DNA of 15,538 bases from an uncultured Blautia sp. (GTDB taxonomy: Bacteria; Bacillota; Clostridia; Lachnospirales; Lachnospiraceae). Position 1 is the stretch's first letter. The number at the start of each line of letters is the position of its first letter. The stretch spans positions 1-15,538 of the forward strand of contig CAKROE010000056.1 of the NCBI GenBank assembly GCA_934371915.1. Direction: 5' to 3'. The notes beneath the pieces were generated by a model. That model ran no database searches. It was not told where the DNA came from and worked only from the letters and a program-made list of their open reading frames with translations. Both the position numbers and the translations under genes were made by a program. This document shows positions 1 through 7,161 of the stretch, piece by piece.

Positions 1-2850
1 GAGAAAGAGGATTACTGCTGTTATGACTGGGATGACATTCATGTACCGGCACATATCCAGATGGAAGGATATGATGTACCGCAGTATGCCAACGTACAGT
101 ATCCGTGGGAAGGCCACGAAGACATTCATCCGGGCGAGATCCCGGAGCATTTTAACCCGGTTGCAAGCTATGTAAAATACTTTGAAGTGCCGGAAGAAAT
201 GCAGGGCAAACGCCTCTTTATTTCCTTCCAGGGGGCAGAGAGCGGCATTGCATTATGGCTCAACGGACATTTCATTGGATACAGTGAAGATTCTTTTACA
301 CCGTCAGAATTTGAACTGACCGAATATGTAAAAGAAGGCGAAAACAAACTCGCAGCACAGGTATTCAAATGGACAGCAAGCAGCTGGTGTGAGGACCAGG
401 ACTTCTTCCGTTTCTCCGGAATTTACAGAGATGTTTACCTTTATACCGTACCGGAAGTTCATGTTTATGACCTTCAGATCCGTGCAATTCCGGATGAAAC
501 ATTAAGTGCAGCAGCACTTGAGATCAGAACAAATACCTGGGGTAAAGGTACAGTAAAAATTGTTCTTTCTAAAGATGGAGAGACTGTAATCGAAGATAAA
601 AAAGCACTCGACGGAGAAGAGTTTTATTCATGGAAAGTAGAAAATCCGGTGCTCTGGAGTGCAGAAGATCCGCAGCTTTATGATCTGACACTGGAGGTAT
701 ATAACGAGTCCGGTGAACTTCAGGAAGTGATTCCGCAGAAGGTTGGATTCCGCCGTTTTGAGATGAAAGACGGAATTATGACACTGAATGGCAAACGTAT
801 CGTATTCAAGGGTGTCAACCGTCATGAATTCAGTTCTGTGAGCGGACGTCATGTCTCCGAAGAAGAGCTTCGCAAAGACTTAAAGACTATGAAACAGAAC
901 AACATTAACGCAATCCGTACCTGTCATTATCCGGATGCTTCCCTGATCTATCAGCTCTGTGACGAATACGGAATCTACATGATCGACGAGACAAACCTTG
1001 AGTCACATGGTTCCTGGGATGTGGCAGAGTTTACAAAAGACTACACTTACGTTGTGCCGCACGACAAACCGGAATGGCTGGATATGATGCTTGACCGTGC
1101 AAATTCCATGTATCAGAGAGACAAAAACCACGCTGCGATTTTGATCTGGTCCTGCGGAAATGAGTCCTTCGGAGGAAAGGATATTTTTGAAATGTCACAG
1201 TTCTTCCATAAGGCAGACCCGACCCGTCTGGTCCACTATGAAGGTCTCTGCCATGACCGCAGATACAACGATACCAGCGATATGGAAAGCCAGATGTATC
1301 CGTCTGTAGAAGCAATTAAAGAGTTCCTTGCAAAGGACGATTCCAAACCGTTTATCTGCTGTGAATACACTCATGCAATGGGAAACTCCTGTGGTGCAAT
1401 GCACAAATATACAGATCTGACAGATACAGAGCCGAAGTATCAGGGTGGATTTATCTGGGACTATATTGACCAGTCTATCTACAAAAAAGACCGCTACGGT
1501 AAAGAATTTCAGGCATACGGCGGTGACTTCGGAGAACGTCCGACCGATTATAATTTCAGTGGAAATGGTATTGCATACGGCGGAAACAGAGATGCTTCTC
1601 CGAAGATGCAGGAAGTGAAATTTAACTATCAGAACATCACTGCAGAAGTCAGCGCAGACAGCGTAAAAGTCATCAACAAGAACCTGTTTGTAAATACAGA
1701 TATTTTTGACTGCAAGGTTACGATTGCCAGGGATGGTAAAGTGATACGCAAAGCTTCTCTTGCAACATCTGTTGCTCCGTTAAGCGAAGAAACTTATGCA
1801 CTTCCGCTTGCAAAAGAAGAAAAAGCAGGCGAATATACAGTGACTGTTTCCTTCCATCTGAAAGAGGATAAGGTGTGGGCAGAAGCAGGCCATGAAGTTG
1901 CTTTCGGACAGTATGTATATAAGATAGAAGCACCGAAAAAGGCATGCCCTGAAGGGGTAGAAGTAATTCGCAGCACACATAATATCGGTGTCAGAGGCGC
2001 ACATTTTGAAGTGCTTTTCTCTGTATTAAACGGTGGCCTGGTATCTTATAAATATGCCGGAAAAGAGATGATCGAGGCAATTCCGAAACCGAATTTCTGG
2101 CGTGCACCAACAGATAATGACTGTGGAAATCTCATGGGAATGCGCTATGGACAGTGGAAAATTGCCAGCATGTATTTAAGTCATAAGGACTTCCGCAAGG
2201 GACCATATGGCCCGGGAAATGTACCGGAAGTAGAAGTGAATGAAAAGACTGTAAAGGTAATTTATACATACCTTATGCCGACTACTCCACTCAGCGAATG
2301 CAAGCTTTTCTATGAAGTATTCGGGGATGGAAGAGTAAAAACAACGCTTACTTATGACCCGGTTAAAGAACTCGGAGATATGCCGGAATTTGGTGTGATC
2401 TTCAAATTCAATGCAGATTATGACCGTGTAGAATGGTATGGATTTGGTGAGACAGAAACCTATTCTGACCGTAAAAAAGGTGCAAAACTCGGTATCTACG
2501 CAAACAAAGTTGCAGATAACATGGCGAGATATATGGTTCCACAGGAATGTGGTGCAAAAGAAGAAGTCCGCTGGGCAAAAGTAACTGACCGCAAGGGCAG
2601 AGGAATGCTCTTTGAGATGGATGAAAACAATGGTCCAATGATGTTCTCAGCACTTCCATACACTCCGCATGAGATGGAAAATGCAATGCACCCATACGAA
2701 CTTCCGGAGGTTCATTACACCGTTGTACGTGCTGCAAAAGGTCAGATGGGAATCGGCGGTGACGACAGCTGGGGAGCACGTACACACAAAGAATATTTGC
2801 TGAAGACCGACAAAAAAATGGAGTTTTCCTTTGTATTTAAAGGACTTTAA
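1..2850 (+). CDS. lacZ: Beta-galactosidase, glycoside hydrolase family 2 (5' end outside window)
   Basis: Hydrolyses terminal beta-D-galactosides such as lactose. The frame is open from base 1, well before the first ATG at 61, and the residues before that ATG fit the family, so the gene starts upstream; 949 codons are visible. By comparison with E. coli LacZ spacing, roughly 70 N-terminal residues are missing. Counting from base 1: sugar-binding jelly roll, then an immunoglobulin-like domain, then the TIM barrel beginning near GFRRFEMKDG and FKGVNRHE. The acid/base Glu is E388 in WSCGNES and the nucleophile is E455 in CCEYTHAMGNS. The C-terminal small-chain domain shows PNFWRAPTDND. The length agrees with full LacZ-type enzymes (about 1,020 residues). 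No export signal can be judged because the N-terminus is absent. The GH42 gene follows after 11 bases, so the two are probably cotranscribed. Substrate preference (lactose, galacto-oligosaccharide or another galactoside) cannot be read from sequence. Confidence 0.96.
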   Translation, partial: EKEDYCCYDWDDIHVPAHIQMEGYDVPQYANVQYPWEGHEDIHPGEIPEHFNPVASYVKYFEVPEEMQGKRLFISFQGAESGIALWLNGHFIGYSEDSFTPSEFELTEYVKEGENKLAAQVFKWTASSWCEDQDFFRFSGIYRDVYLYTVPEVHVYDLQIRAIPDETLSAAALEIRTNTWGKGTVKIVLSKDGETVIEDKKALDGEEFYSWKVENPVLWSAEDPQLYDLTLEVYNESGELQEVIPQKVGFRRFEMKDGIMTLNGKRIVFKGVNRHEFSSVSGRHVSEEELRKDLKTMKQNNINAIRTCHYPDASLIYQLCDEYGIYMIDETNLESHGSWDVAEFTKDYTYVVPHDKPEWLDMMLDRANSMYQRDKNHAAILIWSCGNESFGGKDIFEMSQFFHKADPTRLVHYEGLCHDRRYNDTSDMESQMYPSVEAIKEFLAKDDSKPFICCEYTHAMGNSCGAMHKYTDLTDTEPKYQGGFIWDYIDQSIYKKDRYGKEFQAYGGDFGERPTDYNFSGNGIAYGGNRDASPKMQEVKFNYQNITAEVSADSVKVINKNLFVNTDIFDCKVTIARDGKVIRKASLATSVAPLSEETYALPLAKEEKAGEYTVTVSFHLKEDKVWAEAGHEVAFGQYVYKIEAPKKACPEGVEVIRSTHNIGVRGAHFEVLFSVLNGGLVSYKYAGKEMIEAIPKPNFWRAPTDNDCGNLMGMRYGQWKIASMYLSHKDFRKGPYGPGNVPEVEVNEKTVKVIYTYLMPTTPLSECKLFYEVFGDGRVKTTLTYDPVKELGDMPEFGVIFKFNADYDRVEWYGFGETETYSDRKKGAKLGIYANKVADNMARYMVPQECGAKEEVRWAKVTDRKGRGMLFEMDENNGPMMFSALPYTPHEMENAMHPYELPEVHYTVVRAAKGQMGIGGDDSWGARTHKEYLLKTDKKMEFSFVFKGL

Positions 2851-2861
2851 GAGGAGAAAAA

Positions 2862-4886
2862 ATGGCTAAACAAATTAAATATGGACGTTATCTTCATGGT
2901 GGAGATTATAACCCGGAGCAGTGGCTTGACCGCCCGGATATTCTCCAGAAAGACATTGAATATTTCAAGAAAGCACATATCAACACAGTGTCTGTAGGAA
3001 TTTTTTCATGGGCTGTTCTTGAACCGGAAGAAGGAAAATACAACTTCGACTGGCTTGAAGAGATCATTAATAATCTTTATAAAGAGGGAATCTATACCAT
3101 CCTTGCAACCCCGTCAGGTGCAAGACCAAAATGGATGGCAGACAAATACGAAGAAGTCCTTCGTATGGATCCGGACAGAACAAGAAGATTCTTCGGCGGC
3201 AGACATAATCACTGCTTTACTTCTCCGGTATACAGAGAAAAGGTCCGTGCGATCGATAAGAAGTTAGCCGAAAGATTCGGCAAACATCCGGCAGTTATGC
3301 TGTGGCATATTTCCAATGAATTTGGCGGCGAATGCCATTGCCCGCTGTGTCAGGCGAAGTTCAGAGAGTGGCTGAAAGAGAAATATGGTACGATCGAAAA
3401 CCTTAATAAGAGCTGGTGTACCACATTCTGGAGCCACATCTACAACAGCTTTGATCAGATTGAAAGTCCGTCCACAAAGGGTGAAAATGAACTTCATGCT
3501 CTGAAACTTGACTGGAAACGTTTTGTTACAGATCAGACGATCGACTTCATCAAAAATGAAGTCGATGCAATCCGTGAGGGCGGTTCTGAACTGCCTGTAA
3601 CCGCAAATCTGATGTATGATTATGACGGCCTTGATTACAAGAAATTCAAAGATGTTCTTGATATTGTGTCATGGGATAACTACCCGGGATGGCACAAAAA
3701 AGAAGAATATGTCACAGCTGTTGATGTGGCAATGCAGCATGATCTGATGCGCAGCATCAAGAAAGCACCGTTCCTTCTTATGGAATCCTGCCCGTCTGCA
3801 ACCAACTGGAAACCGATCAATAAACTTAAGAAACCGGGAATGCTTCTGGCAGGCTCGCTTCAGGCAGTTGCTCATGGTTCTGACAGTGTTCTGTATTTCC
3901 AGCTCCGTCAGAGCCAGGGCGCTTCCGAAAAGTTCCACGGTGCAGTGATCGACCATTACGGCAAAGATGATACCCGTGTTTTCCGTGAAGTGACAGAGGT
4001 CGGAGAAGTTCTGGAACAGATTCAGGAAACGGTTGGAACCAACATGAAGTCTCAGGCTGCGGTTCTCTATGACCGTGAAAATGACTGGGCGATCGCAGAT
4101 GTACAGGGACCGCGAAATGAAGATATGCATTATCGTGAAAATGTACAGAAGAACTACCGCGCGCTGAGAGAACAGGGATTGAATGTAGATATTATCGCGA
4201 TGGAACATGACCTTGCAGACTACAAAGTTCTGGCAGCTCCGATGGCATATATGTTTAAAGACGGATACGAAGAAAAACTCCGCACTTATGTAGAAAACGG
4301 AGGAACACTGGTACTTTCCTACTGGTCGGGGCTGGTAGACGGCACAGACAAATGTTTCCTTGACGGAACTCCATACGGCCTGATGGACGTAACCGGAATC
4401 CGCAGTGCAGAGATCGATGCGCTGTATGACTGGGAAGAAAACCATGCGATTCCGGAGAAGGGAAGCCATCTCGGAATCAGCAATGTATATACCTGTAAAA
4501 ATCTCTGTGAACTGGTCGAGGTTTCTGATGCGGAAGTGCTGATGCGCTACGGCGAAGACTTCTATCAGGGATATCCGGTGCTGACATACAAAACATTCGG
4601 CAAAGGCCACGTATACTATGTATGCGCTGATATGGAACTTGGATTCTATCAGGATTTCTATGGCAGAGCAGCAGAAGAAGCAGGACTGAAATCCCCAATT
4701 GAGTTCATCCCGGAAGGTGTTGCAGTAACAGTCAGAGAAAGTGATGATACAGAATATCTCTTCATCCAGAACTACGCGCGCAAGCCGCAGACCGTTGCTG
4801 TCCCGGCAGAGTATGAACTGCTCTACGGAACTGAAAGCGAAGTCATGGCGCCGCTTCAGACAAGGATCCTGAAGAAAAATAAATAA
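2862..4886 (+). CDS. Beta-galactosidase, glycoside hydrolase family 42
   Basis: Retaining beta-galactosidase of the GH42 family, which often acts on galacto-oligosaccharides from plant galactans rather than lactose (family knowledge). ATG at 2862 is preceded by GAGGAG overlapping the end of the GH2 gene. The N-terminus has the family motif GGDYNPEQW (residues 13-21) and no signal peptide, so it is probably cytoplasmic. The acid/base is E153 in HISNEFGGE and the nucleophile is E308 in LLMESCPS. The four Cys that bind structural zinc in some GH42 enzymes are present: C118, C158, C160 and C163. From about residue 398 the glutamine-amidotransferase-like trimerisation domain follows, then a short beta C-terminal domain. 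At 674 residues it is a typical length. It is the last gene of the operon; the stop at 4884-4886 runs straight into the anchor remnant. The GH2/GH42 pairing suggests uptake of several galactosides, but no transporter or regulator is in view. Confidence 0.96.
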   Translation: MAKQIKYGRYLHGGDYNPEQWLDRPDILQKDIEYFKKAHINTVSVGIFSWAVLEPEEGKYNFDWLEEIINNLYKEGIYTILATPSGARPKWMADKYEEVLRMDPDRTRRFFGGRHNHCFTSPVYREKVRAIDKKLAERFGKHPAVMLWHISNEFGGECHCPLCQAKFREWLKEKYGTIENLNKSWCTTFWSHIYNSFDQIESPSTKGENELHALKLDWKRFVTDQTIDFIKNEVDAIREGGSELPVTANLMYDYDGLDYKKFKDVLDIVSWDNYPGWHKKEEYVTAVDVAMQHDLMRSIKKAPFLLMESCPSATNWKPINKLKKPGMLLAGSLQAVAHGSDSVLYFQLRQSQGASEKFHGAVIDHYGKDDTRVFREVTEVGEVLEQIQETVGTNMKSQAAVLYDRENDWAIADVQGPRNEDMHYRENVQKNYRALREQGLNVDIIAMEHDLADYKVLAAPMAYMFKDGYEEKLRTYVENGGTLVLSYWSGLVDGTDKCFLDGTPYGLMDVTGIRSAEIDALYDWEENHAIPEKGSHLGISNVYTCKNLCELVEVSDAEVLMRYGEDFYQGYPVLTYKTFGKGHVYYVCADMELGFYQDFYGRAAEEAGLKSPIEFIPEGVAVTVRESDDTEYLFIQNYARKPQTVAVPAEYELLYGTESEVMAPLQTRILKKNK

Positions 4887-5031
4887 AACAAAAACAACCT
4901 CATCTAACGCAACATCCACAAAAGCAGTAAAAACAGGTAATAACACACCGATTGGAATTTTTGTAATTCTTTTTATTGCTGCAATCGTAGTGATTGGTGG
5001 AGGAATTTACCTCAAACGTTGCAAAAAATAA
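4873..5031 (+). pseudogene. Orphan C-terminal cell-wall/membrane anchor tail of a lost surface protein
   Basis: Reading frame 1 downstream of the GH42 stop encodes a Thr/Ser/Lys-rich linker, then a sorting-signal-like AVKTGNNTPIG, then a hydrophobic span (IFVILFIAAIVVIGGGIYL) and the basic tail KRCKK, ending at TAA 5029-5031. This is the standard order of a Gram-positive sortase-type C-terminal signal, with KTGN in place of a strict LPXTG. There is no ATG, GTG or TTG start with a ribosome binding site and no upstream body: the frame is closed by TGA at 4870, inside the GH42 gene. It is therefore read as the 3' end of a surface-protein gene whose body has been deleted, with the junction at or near the end of the GH42 gene. 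What the protein did is unknown; a wall-anchored glycoside hydrolase would fit the neighbours but that is a guess. Confidence 0.72.
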
Positions 5032-5046
5032 TAAGTAACTACAAAG

Positions 5047-5083
5047 TCCGTCAGGATGGGAAAACATTCTGGCGGATTTTTCT
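5047..5083 (+). terminator. Rho-independent terminator
   Basis: Arms at 5047-5058 and 5065-5076 form a 12-pair stem with two G-U pairs and a six-base loop (ggaaaa), followed by TTTTTCT from 5077. It lies just after the anchor remnant. It probably was that gene's terminator and now ends transcripts of the GH2-GH42 operon. Confidence 0.8.
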
Positions 5084-5172
5084 GATAAAGAGTTTTAGTT
5101 GAAGAAGAACTTTTAATGTCGTATTTTGCAAGATATTGTTGTCACAGGAGAGAATAAGGCGAACGAATCTTC

Positions 5173-5202
5173 TTGTCATGAAGTGAGGCAGTATGCTACA
5201 CT
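5173..5202 (+). promoter_or_regulatory. Candidate promoter for the Rpn-family gene
   Basis: TTGTCA (5173-5178), 18-base spacer, TACACT (5197-5202). The -35 matches 5 of 6 consensus bases and the -10 matches 4 of 6. It lies 100 bases upstream of the start at 5303. This is inference from consensus only. Confidence 0.3.
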
Positions 5203-5221
5203 TTATCTATCTTAAATCTAT

Positions 5222-5237
5222 ATGCTCATATGAGCAT
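5222..5237. promoter_or_regulatory. 16-base perfect palindrome (candidate operator)
   Basis: ATGCTCATATGAGCAT is its own reverse complement. It lies about 20 bases downstream of the candidate -10 and 65 bases upstream of the Rpn-family start. A second inverted repeat, CGTTTC-N5-GAAACG, follows at 5243-5259. The palindrome could be a repressor site for a dimer; the second repeat could be an mRNA hairpin. Nothing identifies a binding protein. Confidence 0.4.
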
Positions 5238-5302
5238 TCTGACGTTTCACTTCGAAACGCTATTCCATTTATGAAAATCTGAAGAAAGAAGGATACCTGC
5301 CT

Positions 5303-6295
5303 ATGACAACAAAGCTGAAGAACTATTTTCCAATGATAAGAAGCCGAGAAGAGATTTTGAAAGAAATCGATGATAACATAAAACTTACAGAGAAATTTTA
5401 CAGTTGGGGAGACTCAGCAAGGCAGGAGTTCCTTGATTTTTGTACAGGAGTCCGTGGAGTGAAGCTTTTGTACGATTCTTTTTTCAAAGAGATTATGAAT
5501 CCAGAGACAGTACCGGAAAGGCTGGAAGACTTTCTGAGTGTTTTACTGCAGAAAAAAGTAAAAATCGTGGAAGTGTTGCCGGGGGATTCCAGCCGTATTG
5601 CGGATGAACAGTCGTTGCTCATTATGGATATTTTAGTTCGTTTTGAAGATGGCACTTATTGTAACGTGGAAGTGCAGAAAATCGGTTATGCGTTTCCTGG
5701 AGAACGAAGTGCGTGCTATTCTTCGGATCTTTTATTGCGGCAGTACAAGACTGCCAGAAGCCGGAAGAAAGAGAAGTTTACATATAAAGATGTAAAAGGT
5801 GTTTATACGATCATTCTGATGGACAAGAGTGCGAGGATATTTGATGAATTTTCTGAGAAGTATGTACATACATTCCGGCAGGGATCTGATACGGGATTGG
5901 AGATGGATCTTTTGCAGAATTATATTTTTATCCCTCTTGACATCTTCCGCGAAAATGTCCACAATAAAGGTATCAAGAACAAATTGGACGCATGGCTTGT
6001 GTTCCTGAGTATGGATGAACCGGAGCGGATTATTGATCTGATCACAGCCTACCCGGAGTTCAAAGCCATGTATGAGCATGTGTACAGTATGTGCCGGAAT
6101 GTGGAGGATGCGATGGGAATATTTTCAGAAGAACTAAAAATACTTGACCGGAATACAGTGAGGTACATGGTCGACGAGATGCAGGATACGATAAACGAAC
6201 AGAAGGATGTCATTAAAACATTAAAAACACAGGCGGAGTCCGATAAAAACATGATAGAAGAATTAAAAAGAAAAATAGCAGACTTGCAAAAATGA
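5303..6295 (+). CDS. Rpn-family PD-(D/E)XK nuclease / putative transposase
   Basis: Member of the family annotated 'Rpn family recombination-promoting nuclease/putative transposase' or 'PD-(D/E)XK nuclease family transposase', recalled from pattern rather than searched. The nuclease core is visible: D109 in LLIMDILV, then NVEVQ with E123 and Q125, the D-(E)xQ form usual in this family, then Y139, D142 and Q147 in the conserved YSSDLLLRQY helix. The C-terminus from about residue 283 is a Glu/Lys/Asn-rich coiled coil ending IADLQK. At 330 residues it looks full length and has an intact frame. ATG 5303 is preceded by AAGAAGG at 5286-5292. The frame stays open upstream to TGA 5240 without a better start. 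Relatives promote RecA-independent recombination in E. coli and are common as many diverged copies in Lachnospiraceae; their role is unsettled. The neighbours here are decayed gene ends and a fragment of a paralogue, so this is a rearranged locus. Confidence 0.85.
   Translation: MTTKLKNYFPMIRSREEILKEIDDNIKLTEKFYSWGDSARQEFLDFCTGVRGVKLLYDSFFKEIMNPETVPERLEDFLSVLLQKKVKIVEVLPGDSSRIADEQSLLIMDILVRFEDGTYCNVEVQKIGYAFPGERSACYSSDLLLRQYKTARSRKKEKFTYKDVKGVYTIILMDKSARIFDEFSEKYVHTFRQGSDTGLEMDLLQNYIFIPLDIFRENVHNKGIKNKLDAWLVFLSMDEPERIIDLITAYPEFKAMYEHVYSMCRNVEDAMGIFSEELKILDRNTVRYMVDEMQDTINEQKDVIKTLKTQAESDKNMIEELKRKIADLQK
5978..6088 (+). repeat. Direct repeat, copy 1 (inside the intact Rpn gene)
   Basis: Matches 6297-6407 at an offset of 319 bases; by hand count 103 of 111 bases agree, without gaps. 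It covers residues 226-262 of the intact protein. Confidence 0.92.
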
Positions 6296-6296
6296 T

Positions 6297-6426
6297 AACA
6301 AATTGGACGCGTGGCTTGTGTTCCTGAGTATGGACGAACCGAAGCGGATTATTGATTTGATTACGACCTACCCGGAGTTCAAAGCCATGTATGAGCATGT
6401 CTACAGTCTGGGGGACTGTCGAGAAT
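6297..6426 (+). pseudogene. Fragment of a second Rpn-family gene (direct repeat copy 2)
   Basis: Starts one base after the intact gene's stop and encodes NKLDAWLVFLSMDEPKRI and onward to MYEHVYS, the same 37 residues as positions 226-262 of the intact protein, then a few unrelated codons up to the stop beginning at 6426. There is no start, no nuclease core and no coiled coil. The differences from copy 1 (eight, several of them third-position) point to a diverged paralogue rather than a fresh duplication. The most economical reading is that two Rpn genes stood in tandem and a deletion removed most of the second. Confidence 0.85.
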
Positions 6427-6441
6427 AGACAGTCCCTTTTT
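6412..6441 (+). terminator. Rho-independent terminator
   Basis: GGGACTGTC (6412-6420), loop GAGAATA, GACAGTCCC (6428-6436), then TTTTT. The 9-pair stem is perfect. It lies immediately after the Rpn fragment and overlaps its last codons, so it probably ends Rpn transcription. It may also stop opposite-strand transcripts poorly, as no T-tract lies on the other side. Confidence 0.85.
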
Positions 6442-6474
6442 GCATAACATCTATAGGCTGTTTCTTCACAGTCA

Positions 6475-6740
6475 TTATCGCCGGGTCTTAAACTTTCTCT
6501 TAGCGCCAGCTCCTGCAGCAGCACCTATTGAAACGAGCATAAGAATCACATATAACTGCACATCTGTACTGTCACCAGTTTTTGGAGAGGACTTCGTTGT
6601 TTTATCCGTTGCACTGGTTGTTGGCGCTCCATTTGTAGGTTGCTTCGCCATAACTGTGATCCTTGACAGGGATTTCCTGATAGGAGCTATAATTACAGTT
6701 ATTGCAGGTGTCGTATGCTATCCAGCCGATTGCGGTGCAA
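6475..6740 (-). pseudogene. Frameshifted C-terminal remnant of a wall-anchored surface protein
   Basis: On the minus strand two frames each carry recognisable surface-protein sequence. The upstream frame, closed by a stop at 6602-6604, encodes IAYDTCNNCNYSSYQEIP followed by DHSYGEATYKWS, resembling the Cys-pair/YGEATYKW-type repeats of large Firmicutes surface proteins. The downstream frame (ending at 6475-6477) encodes a Thr/Ser linker, SSPKTGDST, a hydrophobic span (VQLYVILMLVSIGAAAGAGA) and the basic tail KRKFKTRR, a textbook sortase signal of PKTGD type. The two frames differ by one position, so an indel lies between about 6605 and 6651, where both are open. Upstream of about 6740 the similarity stops and no body or signal peptide exists. 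A 58-codon frame beginning at ATG 6651 would be open but has no export signal, so a functional protein is unlikely. Confidence 0.75.
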
Positions 6741-6799
6741 TGAAGGGGAAAACTCAGAACAATATTACAAGAGTTTATAATCTTGAAAAAGGGGAAAAA

Positions 6800-6870
6800 A
6801 CAAATCAGAAAGAAAAAATAGTTTGCATTAAAGCACAACCAATGAAATTTTATTCAAAGGCTGTGCTTTA
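6800..6870 (-). terminator. Hairpin with T-rich tail after the small minus-strand gene
   Basis: Arms at 6829-6840 and 6859-6870 pair over 12 bases with one G-U and an 18-base loop. Read on the minus strand the stem is followed by a stretch containing TTTTTT and TTT (about 6808-6818). The upstream arm lies inside the last codons of the small gene and its stop is in the loop. A terminator is likely but not certain, given the large loop and the 8-9 bases before the T-run. Confidence 0.5.
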
Positions 6871-7018
6871 AGTTTAATTCTTTAAGCAAATCTTCCTGAG
6901 AAACAGATGGCTGATAATCAGGATTACCATTTTTATAGGCTTCCATAGCTGCCTGCTCATCGGGCTCAGGCACAATCTGTTCGACATTATTAAGAGCCTG
7001 TTCTTTTATATTGGACAC
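6854..7018 (-). CDS. Small acidic protein of unknown function (about 54-58 residues)
   Basis: The minus strand encodes about 54 residues starting at GTG 7018 and ending at TGA 6854-6856. It contains VEQIVPEPDEQAAMEAYKNG and ends SQEDLLKELNLKHSL. I do not recognise it. An acidic, helix-prone chain ending in a 'QEDLLKELNL' helix recalls the C-termini of some small type II antitoxins, but no toxin gene is adjacent. Coding is supported by a clean frame, amino-acid composition, a strong AAAGGAG at 7032-7038 and a terminator-like hairpin at the 3' end. The start is uncertain: GTG 7018 lies 13 bases after GGAG, while GTG 7030 lies only one base from it, and no ATG is available at a good distance, so the start may be damaged and the gene dead. 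It is divergent from sbcD. Confidence 0.5.
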   Translation of the reverse strand: MSNIKEQALNNVEQIVPEPDEQAAMEAYKNGNPDYQPSVSQEDLLKELNLKHSL

Positions 7019-7060
7019 GCTATCTATCACACTCCTTTATAAATTTTATCCTATTTTCCA

Positions 7061-7077
7061 ATATTATACTATAATAA
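7061..7077. promoter_or_regulatory. Divergent overlapping -10-like elements
   Basis: TATAAT occurs on + at 7070-7075 and on - at 7063-7068 within one AT-rich stretch between the small minus-strand gene and sbcD. Neither has a convincing -35 at 16-18 bases. The position fits a shared promoter region for the two divergent genes. Confidence 0.4.
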
Positions 7078-7147
7078 ATTTAAAAGAAAAAGATGCAGTC
7101 AAACAATCGAAATGTTATGATATACGCAGAGACAAGAAGACTGACTG

Positions 7148-7161
7148 AAAAGGAGCTGCCT
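7148..7161 (+). promoter_or_regulatory. Ribosome binding site that decides the sbcD start
   Basis: AAAAGGAG at 7148-7155, six bases before ATG 7162. The frame is open from ATG 7093, but that codon has only a poor A-rich leader, and SbcD proteins begin at the MKFFHLSDLHIG motif encoded from 7162. Confidence 0.85.

Noticed and set aside
3669..4946. Minus-strand 425-codon ORF antisense to the GH42 gene
   Set aside because: Lies opposite a catalytically intact family 42 enzyme, is Phe/Cys/His rich as expected of a shadow frame, and has no ribosome binding site or family motif.
5116..5208. Short open frames (MSYFARYCCHRRE, and a frame ending ATLYLS) between the terminator and the Rpn gene
   Set aside because: Too short, no ribosome binding site and no recognisable similarity; could be debris but nothing supports a gene.
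6440..6871. Plus-strand 143-codon ORF
   Set aside because: No ribosome binding site, starts within the terminator tail, and the opposite strand carries clear surface-protein sequence in two frames.
7093..7161. Upstream ATG extending sbcD by 23 residues
   Set aside because: Poor leader at 7093, strong AAAAGGAG before 7162, and the family starts at the first metal-binding motif.
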